64,000 nucleotides of DNA from Sulfurimonas marina (GTDB lineage Bacteria > Campylobacterota > Campylobacteria > Campylobacterales > Sulfurimonadaceae), in contig NZ_CP041165.1 in the NCBI RefSeq assembly GCF_014905095.1, positions 62,001-126,000 on the forward strand, in the 5' to 3' direction. Under the pieces are notes generated by a model. It did not search any database and was not told where the DNA came from. It saw only the letters and a program-made list of their open reading frames with translations. Positions 17,309 to 24,807 of this stretch are shown here, piece after piece. Every line of letters begins with the position of its first letter. Position 1 is the first letter of the stretch. Position numbers and translations under genes: made by a program.

Positions 17309-17511
17309 AGATCAACCCCGTCCCAAAATTCATCATAGTCCAAGTTGGTCATACTGTTGTCATCTTCAAGATTTTTTTCAACCAGCTTTTTATGTTGATA
17401 TTCAAAGTAGCTCTGCAGCGCTTCATTGATCATCTCTGAAGGCTCTTTTTTGAGCAGTTGGGCAAAGTTTTCCAGGTTTTCGTAATTATCTTCTGTAAGT
17501 TTTATTTCCAT
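17305..17511 (-). CDS. Small ribbon-helix-helix-like protein heading the cobD operon
   Basis: A 68-residue acidic protein. Residues 1-45 have the beta-helix-helix rhythm of MetJ/Arc-type DNA-binding proteins: a short strand with MEIKLTED, a helix around NYENLENFAQLLKK, a turn at EPSEM, then a helix through the Tyr-rich part. The C-terminal 20 residues are acidic and look like an antitoxin tail, but no toxin gene is adjacent; the next gene is cobD, overlapping by 4 bases. It could regulate the cobD-cobQ-cbiB genes or be an orphan antitoxin. The assignment rests on pattern alone. Confidence 0.6.
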   Translation of the reverse strand: MEIKLTEDNYENLENFAQLLKKEPSEMINEALQSYFEYQHKKLVEKNLEDDNSMTNLDYDEFWDGVDL

Positions 17512-17557
17512 AGTGTAATTTTATCCAAATGTGGGAAATAAAAATGTAAAATAAATT

Positions 17558-18184
17558 ATGAGAAAAGATTTAGAACTAGATAACATTTTTATACCCTCCA
17601 AAATTCCTTCCAAAAAGCTGATGATAGTATTACACGGCAGAGGGGATTCCTCTGAGGGTTTTGAGGGTTTGCCTCAGTTTTTAGAGCTTGAAGATATGAA
17701 CTATATCCTCTTTGACGCACCGTTTGAATACTATGGCGGTTTTTCATGGTATAACCTCCCTCCGGATCAATATCCCGGGATCCAGTACTCATCGGAACTT
17801 CTGACAAAATGTCTCGATATTTTATTTGAAGAGGAGTTTGATCCTACGCAGAGCTATCTCTTTGGTTTCTCGCAAGGCTCACTCCTTACTTTTGAATTTG
17901 GAGCAAGATATAATAAAACACTTGCCGGTTATATCGCTATAAGCGGGTATATTTATGATGTAGAAAAGCTTTTAGCTGAGATGAACACCGATGTGAGACA
18001 AGCTAAATGGCTCTGTACACATGGAACATATGATGGAGTCCTACCTTTTGAAGAGAGTAAAAATCAAATAGAACAACTTATAGAAGGCGGATTTGAGATA
18101 GAGTTTAGAGCTATTGAGAAAGATCACAGCATTCATCAGGATGAAATAACGATCGTAAAACAACTGTGCGATAAAAATTTATAA
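17558..18184 (+). CDS. Phospholipase/carboxylesterase-type alpha/beta hydrolase
   Basis: A 208-residue single-domain serine hydrolase. VLHGRGDSSEGF supplies the oxyanion-hole HG segment, GFSQG holds the nucleophile Ser 105, GTYDGVLPF the acid Asp 159, and KDHSIH the catalytic His (190 or 193). This arrangement fits the PF02230 family, which hydrolyses short acyl esters or thioesters. There is no signal peptide, so it is cytosolic. It is transcribed divergently from the cobD operon with about 45 bases between them. Its substrate is not evident. Confidence 0.87.
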   Translation: MRKDLELDNIFIPSKIPSKKLMIVLHGRGDSSEGFEGLPQFLELEDMNYILFDAPFEYYGGFSWYNLPPDQYPGIQYSSELLTKCLDILFEEEFDPTQSYLFGFSQGSLLTFEFGARYNKTLAGYIAISGYIYDVEKLLAEMNTDVRQAKWLCTHGTYDGVLPFEESKNQIEQLIEGGFEIEFRAIEKDHSIHQDEITIVKQLCDKNL

Positions 18185-18273
18185 AATATTTTACCTACTC
18201 TTATAGAGCAAGCAGAGTTTGTGTTTTACTTGATATAGTGCCAAATATAGAACAAGATCCTTAAGGAAGATAT

Positions 18274-19959
18274 ATGAAGGTAAAAACACTTGACGAGCTT
18301 TCCAAACTTGCTGATTATTCACTTGTAGATACACTTACACCCGATCCGGATGCTACACATGACGGCGTTGATCACTATCCAAGAGAGGTATTTAGCGGGC
18401 ATTACGTCCCTGTCAAGCCTACACCTATAGAAAATCCTACATACATTGCACATAGCAAGCAGTTTTTTGAAGAGCTTGGTTTTGATGATGATTTGGCTAC
18501 TTCAGAAGATTTTATGAAGATGTTTTCAGGGGATAGTTCCGGGTTCCCTGAACCACTCAAAAAGCAAGGATGGGCAACGGGTTATGCACTCTCTATCTAT
18601 GGAACTGAGTATTATGAGCAGTGCCCTTTTAGAACAGGTAACGGCTATGGAGACGGGCGTGCAGTCTCTATTTTAGAAGCTGTTATAAATGGCAAACGCT
18701 GGGAGATGCAGCTCAAAGGGGGCGGACGCACACCTTATTGTCGAGGAGCTGACGGTCGTGCGGTACTTCGCTCAAGTATTCGTGAATTTTTGGCACAGGA
18801 GCATATGCACGCTTTAGGTGTACCTACATCGAGATCTTTAACTCTTTATACATCCAAAACAGAAAAAGTAAGACGCCCTTGGTTTAGAAATGGTTCATAC
18901 TCAAGAGATCCTGAGGTGATGATTGAAGAAGATGTTGCAATTACGACACGTGTCGCACCCTCATTTTTAAGAGTGGGGCAGGTAGAACTTTTTGGTCGCC
19001 GTGCACGTAAAAAAGAGCATACCAGGGCGATGGAGGAGTTAGAGCAGATCGTTTTACATGTAATTGAGCGTGAGTATAAAGATGAGATTGAAGAAAGTTT
19101 GCCGCTTGAGCAAAAAGTGGTGTTACTTGCAAAAGCATTTCAAAACCGTCTGACTTCTTTGGTTGCAGATTGGATCCGTATCGGGTATTGTCAAGGGAAT
19201 TTTAACAGCGATAATACTGCGGTAGGCGGTTTTACTCTGGATTATGGTCCTTTTGGATTTATGGATATGTTTGACCCCCGCTATCAGCCATGGACGGGCG
19301 GGGGTGCACATTTTTCGTTTTTAAATCAGCCCCAGGCTGCCGAGCGTAACTTTGGGATGTTTATAGCAGCACTTAAGCCTTTATTGGATGCAGATAAGGA
19401 AGCTGGGCAGCAATTGGAGATGATTGAAAAACAGTTTCCAAGAGTGATGCAGGGAAAAATGATCAAGATGTGGGGAGCAAAACTAGGTTTAGAGCATTTT
19501 GATGCTGAGCTGTTTAATGATCTTGTGACATTGATGGTGGAGAGTTCAGTTGACTATACGATCTTTTTTCGTGAACTCTCAAATATTCCTGAAGATATCT
19601 CGACTCTCAAAAAAAGCTTTTATGGCGATGCAAACTACAATGAAAAACTTTTAGTGCGATGGATTGAGTGGTTAGAGAGATGGAAAACGCTTATTGATGT
19701 AAAAACGGTGCCAGAGCGTGAAAAACTTTCCCAAAAGATGAAAAAAGTTAATCCAAAATACACACTTAGAGAGTGGTTTTTAGTCCCTGCATATCAGGCA
19801 GCCCAGAGAGAGGACTATACCCTTATGCACGAACTCCTAGAGGTGATGAACAATCCTTATGCAGAACTCTCAAAAGAGATGGAGGAGAAATACTATAGAC
19901 TCAAACCTGACGAGTTATTTAGAGTAGCGGGTATTTCGCACGTGAGCTGTTCATCATGA
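18274..19959 (+). CDS. selO: SelO/YdiU family protein adenylyltransferase
   Basis: A 561-residue pseudokinase-fold enzyme. The lysine-bearing [27 protein letters not shown] region spans about 148-173, followed by [16 protein letters not shown]. The metal-binding site [22 protein letters not shown] is near 308-329. SelO proteins transfer AMP from ATP to Ser/Thr/Tyr of target proteins and are linked to redox stress responses. The C-terminus ends VSCSS, close to the CSS-type tail that holds selenocysteine in eukaryotic SelO; here it is an ordinary TGT cysteine codon. It has its own leader after the hydrolase gene (89-base gap) with GGAAG before the ATG. Confidence 0.93.
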   Translation: MKVKTLDELSKLADYSLVDTLTPDPDATHDGVDHYPREVFSGHYVPVKPTPIENPTYIAHSKQFFEELGFDDDLATSEDFMKMFSGDSSGFPEPLKKQGWATGYALSIYGTEYYEQCPFRTGNGYGDGRAVSILEAVINGKRWEMQLKGGGRTPYCRGADGRAVLRSSIREFLAQEHMHALGVPTSRSLTLYTSKTEKVRRPWFRNGSYSRDPEVMIEEDVAITTRVAPSFLRVGQVELFGRRARKKEHTRAMEELEQIVLHVIEREYKDEIEESLPLEQKVVLLAKAFQNRLTSLVADWIRIGYCQGNFNSDNTAVGGFTLDYGPFGFMDMFDPRYQPWTGGGAHFSFLNQPQAAERNFGMFIAALKPLLDADKEAGQQLEMIEKQFPRVMQGKMIKMWGAKLGLEHFDAELFNDLVTLMVESSVDYTIFFRELSNIPEDISTLKKSFYGDANYNEKLLVRWIEWLERWKTLIDVKTVPEREKLSQKMKKVNPKYTLREWFLVPAYQAAQREDYTLMHELLEVMNNPYAELSKEMEEKYYRLKPDELFRVAGISHVSCSS

Positions 19960-19962
19960 TAC

Positions 19963-20775
19963 TTAGCATAGCTTGAGAAGCTCATTTGCTCTTTGAGTGT
20001 TTTTGTTTCGTGTGAGGCGAAGCAGTGCATAAAACTGTGCAGCTGTTTTGATCATTGCTTTGAGCTCTTTTTCTTTTATCTTGTTCGAGCTAAAACGGTT
20101 GTAGGTGTTGATGAAGAGATTGAGATCTGAAGGTTTTTGTTTTGGTGAAAAGGATAGCAATGCCACGGCAATGTCAAATAAAAACTCTCCGCATCCCCCG
20201 TCTATAAAGTCAAAAACGCCTATTTTATTTTTTTTAAAAACTGTATTGTCTGTAAAAATATCTCCGTGGATAAACCCCTCATTTTTTGGTTTATAGCGTT
20301 TAAGCGGTTCTAACTTTTTGTAGTGGAGATAGAAATTTTTTTTCAGAAAGTAAAGTTTTTCATCAATGTTGTATGGGGCAAAAAAAGAGTTTGCACAGTG
20401 GTGGCTTTTTGTGTATGAATGGTACTTTGCCATAAAACGGGCAAGTGCTTGGATGTGAAAAAGGTGTATGTTTTTTGGGCTCGAGCCTTTCAGGCGTTTA
20501 AAAAGGTACCAGCCTTTTTTCTCATCGAGATATAAAGGAACATTAAGACCTGCTTGATGAAGAGTTGAAAGCAGTTGTTTATCTTGCTTGATCTGTTGAG
20601 AGATATCTCTGTCAAAATATTTTAAAATATAACTCTCTTGTTTGTTTGTTATGATGTAAGTGGTGTCTATAACCCCATCAGAGGTTGGGTGCAGCTCTGT
20701 AAAATTGTACTTAGGAAACAGAGTGTTTAAGGTTGTTAAATCTATATGAGTGTTTACTCCCATTAAAGGATACAC
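19963..20775 (-). CDS. APH-type small-molecule kinase in the cobalamin block
   Basis: A 270-residue kinase of the aminoglycoside phosphotransferase/homoserine kinase II group. The N-lobe has SDGVIDTTYIIT and SYILKYFD with the ATP-binding Lys. The catalytic loop is FIHGDIFTDNTVF (about 168-180) and the metal-binding DFIDGG follows. Substrates of this fold include homoserine, choline, ethanolamine and sugars. It is the last gene of the minus-strand string btuB-btuF-btuD-btuC-cbiA-bluB-(Cys-rich)-kinase and overlaps the Cys-rich gene by 13 bases. From context it could phosphorylate threonine, serine or an amino alcohol for the nucleotide-loop linker, but a plain homoserine kinase (ThrB-type) cannot be excluded. 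Confidence 0.8.
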   Translation of the reverse strand: MYPLMGVNTHIDLTTLNTLFPKYNFTELHPTSDGVIDTTYIITNKQESYILKYFDRDISQQIKQDKQLLSTLHQAGLNVPLYLDEKKGWYLFKRLKGSSPKNIHLFHIQALARFMAKYHSYTKSHHCANSFFAPYNIDEKLYFLKKNFYLHYKKLEPLKRYKPKNEGFIHGDIFTDNTVFKKNKIGVFDFIDGGCGEFLFDIAVALLSFSPKQKPSDLNLFINTYNRFSSNKIKEKELKAMIKTAAQFYALLRLTRNKNTQRANELLKLC

Positions 20776-21188
20776 TCCTGCATAATCTTTTTCCAGTCGA
20801 GGTCAAAATGTTTTTCAACATAGCTTTTGTGATGCGGGACTGTACATTTTGAGCAGTCTTGGTGGATCTTTTCCCCATATACACCTTGACGCCCGTCTTT
20901 TGACTCGATCGAGCAGAAGCTGTACTGTGTTTTGTCATCTACTTTTTTAATGCCGTCATCTTTGAAGCGGAAATTTGGGCAGGCACACAGGTAACAGTTT
21001 AATTTTTCCATGTCGTGACATTTACGGTTCTCTTTATAAAGGGGACAAAAATCCTGCTCTTTTTCAACCATATTTTCAAACTCAAAATAATCGATAATCT
21101 CCTCTTTAGTTTTCCCCTCGGCAACCAAACGATCAACGATCTCTTTATGCATCTTTGCATGTTCATCAAACCATGAGCTATATCCCAT
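20763..21188 (-). CDS. Cysteine-rich small domain protein
   Basis: A 141-residue protein with about nine Cys, arranged as FCPLY, RKCHDM, LNCYLCACPNF, FCSI and QDCSKC. This matches the Cys-rich small domain (PF04071) and suggests a zinc or iron-sulfur site. The first 45 residues are helical. Related domains are found fused to CobD in methanogens; for Methanosarcina mazei CobD, L-threonine kinase activity was reported to depend on the C-terminal domain. It lies between bluB (1-base gap) and the APH-type kinase, within the cobalamin string. A role in making or handling threonine phosphate is inferred from that precedent. Confidence 0.82.
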   Translation of the reverse strand: MGYSSWFDEHAKMHKEIVDRLVAEGKTKEEIIDYFEFENMVEKEQDFCPLYKENRKCHDMEKLNCYLCACPNFRFKDDGIKKVDDKTQYSFCSIESKDGRQGVYGEKIHQDCSKCTVPHHKSYVEKHFDLDWKKIMQECIL

Positions 21189-21189
21189 C

Positions 21190-21816
21190 TTATCTCCTAT
21201 ATGTTACACACTGTGTAAGTTGTTTTTCTTGTTCCCAGCCGAGCGTTTTTAATTCACTCTCTTCGTAAAACTTATCGACATAGCCGACACAAAGGTAGGC
21301 TATCAGTTTTGCATGTTTCGGGGCTTCAAGTGTTTGGAGTACCTTATTTTCATCCAAGATGCTCACCCATCCGATCCCGATATTTAGGCTTCTTGCAAGC
21401 AGCCACATATTTTGTACTGCACACACTACACTGTATTCACCCATCTGCTCCATGCTTGTCATCCCAAGCACATCTTCACCGTTTGGCTCGTAAAGTACGG
21501 CGATGTTGATTGGAGCTTCTTTTATTCCTTCCAGTTTTAGTTTTTGATAGAGCTCTCGTGAGGCAAACAGTGTTTTTGCTTTTTCATTTTCCCCGTCAAA
21601 ATTCTCCAAGATCGTATCTTTTGTCTGCTCATCTTCGATAACTATAAACTTCCATGGTTGTGAATAACCGACCGATGGTGCCAAAAGGGCAGCTTCCAAA
21701 ATAAGGGAGAGTTTTTCATCCTCCACTTTTTTGTCTATAAAGCGGTTGCCTCGAACATCGCGTCTTGCTTTCATAATCTCCAAAAGTTTTTGAGTGTCGT
21801 TTTCGCAAAATCTCAT
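21190..21816 (-). CDS. bluB: 5,6-dimethylbenzimidazole synthase
   Basis: A 208-residue flavodoxin-reductase-like nitroreductase-fold enzyme. ARRDVRGNRF near residue 17 and LLAPSVGYSQPWKFIVI (about 45-61) are the diagnostic BluB stretches, and IGWVSILDENKVLQTL and LIAYLCVGY are conserved further on. BluB cuts reduced FMN with molecular oxygen to give dimethylbenzimidazole, the lower ligand of B12. Its presence implies at least microaerobic B12 synthesis. It overlaps cbiA by 4 bases (21813-21816). Confidence 0.94.
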   Translation of the reverse strand: MRFCENDTQKLLEIMKARRDVRGNRFIDKKVEDEKLSLILEAALLAPSVGYSQPWKFIVIEDEQTKDTILENFDGENEKAKTLFASRELYQKLKLEGIKEAPINIAVLYEPNGEDVLGMTSMEQMGEYSVVCAVQNMWLLARSLNIGIGWVSILDENKVLQTLEAPKHAKLIAYLCVGYVDKFYEESELKTLGWEQEKQLTQCVTYRR

Positions 21817-23165
21817 AGAAATCTTCTTTTAACAAGTTCGCCGTTTGGACGCAGCATTATATGCAGATAGGTTCCAAAAACATCACCTTTTTCCCAAGAG
21901 CCGATTTGCCCTTCACCCGCTTTGGTTTTAGAGAGTATTTCCGTGCCCTCTTTAGGATCTATGACATTGGTATAGTGAAACGAATGCCCTTTTGTATGCT
22001 CCTTATTGGCGTAATAATACCCCATACGCTGAAACCGCTTATGCAGTGTAAAATCAAGATCCAAAATCCCGCTCATTGCTTTTTCGTCAACTCGGTTTCC
22101 AAGATACAAAAGCCCTGCACACTCCGCATAGACCTTTTTTGTTTTGGCGTGCTCTATTAGGGAGTTTTTGAAGTTGTTGGAATCTTTTAGATTGGCATAG
22201 TTATGTTCACTCTCCACATAACCGCCCGGAATATATACAACATCTGCATCACTAGGAATCTGCTCATCTTTTGTAGCATTAACAAACACCACATCGCTAA
22301 AGAGCTCCTGTAAAAACTGTGCGTTGTCGTGGTAGAGAAACGAGAAGTTCTCATCGTTTACGATCGCTATTTTTTTCTCCACTTTTTCTAATGTTTCAAA
22401 CGGGTAGTTTGGGGTAGTTTGGGGTGTGAAACTAGATGCGATCTGCTCAAGTTTAGTTAGATCGATATGCTCTAACACCTCGTTTGCGATCGTCTCTATT
22501 TTGTTAGTATCTTTTAGATCAAGTCCCAGATGGGTGTCAGCTAAGGTGTTTAGCCCTTTTTTGATCCACCCTAGAACTTCGATCTCATTAAAGTCACTCT
22601 CTATTTGTTTTTTAATCAGCTCATAATGGGACTCAGAGGAGAGCTTGTTAAGAACTACACCTTTGATCGTGTTATCCTCCTTATAAGTTGCAAGCCCTTT
22701 TAAAACCGCCGAGACGGTGATGTAGCTTGAACTTCCGTCTAAGAGTAAAATAGTAGGAATTTGCAAAAGTTTTGAGAGATCGTAAGCACTGCTCCCCTTA
22801 TCCATCCCATCGTAAAAGCCCATTACCCCTTCGCAGATTGAGATTGCTTTATCGGAATAGTGGTTAAAAAGCCACTTTAACTGCTCATCATTCATCATAA
22901 ACCTATCAAGGTTGATCGAAGGGGTTTTACAGATCGATTCATGAAACTGCGGATCGATAAAGTCAGGCCCTATTTTAAACGGACGGACCGAGTCTCTAAA
23001 ATGGTGTAAAAGTGCTGTTGTTAGCACTGTCTTTCCCTGATTTGATGCGATAGCGCTTATACAAAGAGCGCCAAGGGCGCGAGGGCTTTCTGCCGAAGAA
23101 AACTCAGCGTTAGCGTAGTCTGAGGGGCTTTGCTCCTTGGACGTATATAAACAATGGTCTTTCAA
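21813..23165 (-). CDS. cbiA: Cobyrinate a,c-diamide synthase with GC-rich N-terminal insertion
   Basis: A 450-residue glutamine-dependent amidase acting on cobyrinate. The normal family N-terminus, ALCISAIASNQGKT (P-loop), appears only at about residue 32. The glutaminase Cys is in YAECAGLLYLG. Before the domain is an extension of about 31 residues (KEQSPSDYANAEFSSAESPR and following). It is encoded by a GC-rich, hairpin-containing stretch (about 23066-23140) unlike the rest of the gene. The TTG start at 23163-23165 is supported by AAGGAG six bases upstream and a 4-base overlap with the btuC stop, so the extension is probably translated. See findings. Confidence 0.93.
   Translation of the reverse strand: MKDHCLYTSKEQSPSDYANAEFSSAESPRALGALCISAIASNQGKTVLTTALLHHFRDSVRPFKIGPDFIDPQFHESICKTPSINLDRFMMNDEQLKWLFNHYSDKAISICEGVMGFYDGMDKGSSAYDLSKLLQIPTILLLDGSSSYITVSAVLKGLATYKEDNTIKGVVLNKLSSESHYELIKKQIESDFNEIEVLGWIKKGLNTLADTHLGLDLKDTNKIETIANEVLEHIDLTKLEQIASSFTPQTTPNYPFETLEKVEKKIAIVNDENFSFLYHDNAQFLQELFSDVVFVNATKDEQIPSDADVVYIPGGYVESEHNYANLKDSNNFKNSLIEHAKTKKVYAECAGLLYLGNRVDEKAMSGILDLDFTLHKRFQRMGYYYANKEHTKGHSFHYTNVIDPKEGTEILSKTKAGEGQIGSWEKGDVFGTYLHIMLRPNGELVKRRFL
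23066..23140. repeat. GC-rich palindromic insertion inside the 5' end of cbiA
   Basis: This segment contains GCGCC-AAG-GGCGC (23068-23080), CTCAG (23103-23107) pairing with CTGAG (23120-23124), and a duplicated AGCGT. It is visibly richer in G and C than the AT-rich surroundings. It adds residues in frame and lies exactly between a good ribosome binding site and the conserved start of the CbiA domain. It looks like an in-frame intragenic repeat of the kind known as protein-coding palindromic elements. No second copy was found in this window. Confidence 0.5.
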
Positions 23166-24106
23166 CTTCTTCTCCTTGAGACTAACAGATAGATAAAAAA
23201 CGGGCCCCCTAAAAACGATGTTATAACACCTATGGGGATATCTGAAGAGGCCCCGAGGTTTCTCGCAATAAGATCACATAAAACCAAAAAGATACCGCTG
23301 TAAAAAAATGTCACTCCAAGGAGTTTATCGGCACTTTTTTTGTAGATAATTTTTAAGATGTGGGGGACGATCAGACCGACAAACCCGATAGGCCCGACTA
23401 CACTCACGGTAACACCGATGGCGATAGAGACCACAAGAAGTAAGATCGAGCTTACTTTTTTGACCTCGATCCCCTTTAAAAAAGCGTTATCGTAAGAGGT
23501 GAGGAGGATCTGTATCTCTTTTTTGAATTTTACGGCAATTCCAAGAAGTATAAGTGATGCGATCACAACAGGCAGGGTGCTTTTTAGCCCGACGATATCC
23601 AAACTTCCCATGGTAAAACGGACAATTTCATAACTTTGAGTTTCATCACTGAGATAAAAAAGTATCATAAGTGCCGCAGAGTAAAAAAACGACAGTGCAA
23701 TTCCTACGAGTAAAAGTGTCGAGATCTCATAGTTTTTCAGTCGTGAGGTGATCGCAAATAGGATCACGATTGTCATAATGGCACCAACAAATCCAAAGAG
23801 TGCCGCAAAGCTTACAAAACCAAAGACGATCGCAAAAGCGGTTCCGAGCGTAGCACCGCTGGCCACTCCTAACGTAAATGGGGTACTCATAGGATTTCTA
23901 AACAGAGATTGGAAGATCAAACCGCTCAGCCCCAGCAGTGCACCGCTGAAAAATGCGATGATAACACGCGGCAGGCGCAGATCGAAAAAGAGCATATGAT
24001 CAACAGTGCTGAGTTCGTTGAGTTTATCAAAGTGAAGCTCGATCTGTCCGAAAAATGGTGCGAGGGCCAAAACAATTAAAGATAGGAGTATAAATAGCGT
24101 TTTCAT
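23162..24106 (-). CDS. btuC: FecCD-type ABC permease, probable vitamin B12 importer
   Basis: A 314-residue permease with about 9-10 TM segments and family marks RLPRVIIAFFSGALLGLSG near residue 50 and GPIGFVGLIVPHILK near 240. Such permeases import B12, heme or siderophores. B12 is the best call because the gene lies between cbiA and btuD/btuF/btuB in a cobalamin string. Its start overlaps btuD by 4 bases (24103-24106). Confidence 0.87.
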   Translation of the reverse strand: MKTLFILLSLIVLALAPFFGQIELHFDKLNELSTVDHMLFFDLRLPRVIIAFFSGALLGLSGLIFQSLFRNPMSTPFTLGVASGATLGTAFAIVFGFVSFAALFGFVGAIMTIVILFAITSRLKNYEISTLLLVGIALSFFYSAALMILFYLSDETQSYEIVRFTMGSLDIVGLKSTLPVVIASLILLGIAVKFKKEIQILLTSYDNAFLKGIEVKKVSSILLLVVSIAIGVTVSVVGPIGFVGLIVPHILKIIYKKSADKLLGVTFFYSGIFLVLCDLIARNLGASSDIPIGVITSFLGGPFFIYLLVSRRRS

Positions 24107-24807
24107 AGATTCACCATAAAATAGCCTGCAACTGTTTTAAGGCTTGAGCCGAAAATGTTTTGGAGGTTTCCTTCCTCAAAAAAATCTTCATTCTTTCCGA
24201 AAAACGTAACAGCTCCATCTTCCATATAGAGGATTTTAAATCCAAGTTTATGCGCAATATTCAAGTCGTGCGTGATGATGATCTTTTGTTGTATATGATC
24301 GTTTTGTAAAAAGTGAAAAACCTGTTTGGTTTTTTTCGGATCGAGATTTGCCGTAGGTTCATCAAAGATCGTGATCTTAGCATTGTGTAAAAGCGCGCTG
24401 CACAACATTGTAAGTTGCGCTTCTCCGCTACTGAGATTTTTGCAACTTTTTTCCTGCAGATCTTCAAGCGCTAAAAGTTTGAGCGCTTGATCTACATTAA
24501 ATTCCGAATAGAGACGACTCAGTTCAAGATACTCCCTCATAGAGATATATTCATCGAAAATATCGAGTTTCGCAGGGACGTAGTTAATAAGTTGTGCTCT
24601 TTGTTTGGCACTAAGACGAGAGAGCTTTTTAGAGAAAATCTCCACATCTTCAGAGGGGGTGAGTCCGCATAAAACTTTTGCAAGTGTAGATTTTCCTGCA
24701 CCGTTGGAACCAAGGATAATAAGGTTCTCGCCATCTTCAAGGGAGAAGTTGATATTACGCAGAATATGGTTTGAAAAGCGGTTTACTTTGAGCATCTTAC
24801 CACTCAC
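24103..24807 (-). CDS. btuD: ABC transporter ATPase, probable vitamin B12 importer
   Basis: A 234-residue FepC/BtuD-type ATPase with all motifs intact: Walker A GSNGAGKST (about 34-42), signature LSSGEAQLT, Walker B ITIFDEPTANLD and the H-loop ITHDLN. It powers the btuC permease. It overlaps btuF by 11 bases (24797-24807) and btuC by 4. Substrate is inferred from neighbours. Confidence 0.9.
   Translation of the reverse strand: MSGKMLKVNRFSNHILRNINFSLEDGENLIILGSNGAGKSTLAKVLCGLTPSEDVEIFSKKLSRLSAKQRAQLINYVPAKLDIFDEYISMREYLELSRLYSEFNVDQALKLLALEDLQEKSCKNLSSGEAQLTMLCSALLHNAKITIFDEPTANLDPKKTKQVFHFLQNDHIQQKIIITHDLNIAHKLGFKILYMEDGAVTFFGKNEDFFEEGNLQNIFGSSLKTVAGYFMVNL

Noticed and set aside
17305-17511. 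Complete toxin-antitoxin pair
   Set aside because: The neighbour is cobD, and no toxin-sized gene overlaps or abuts the small protein.
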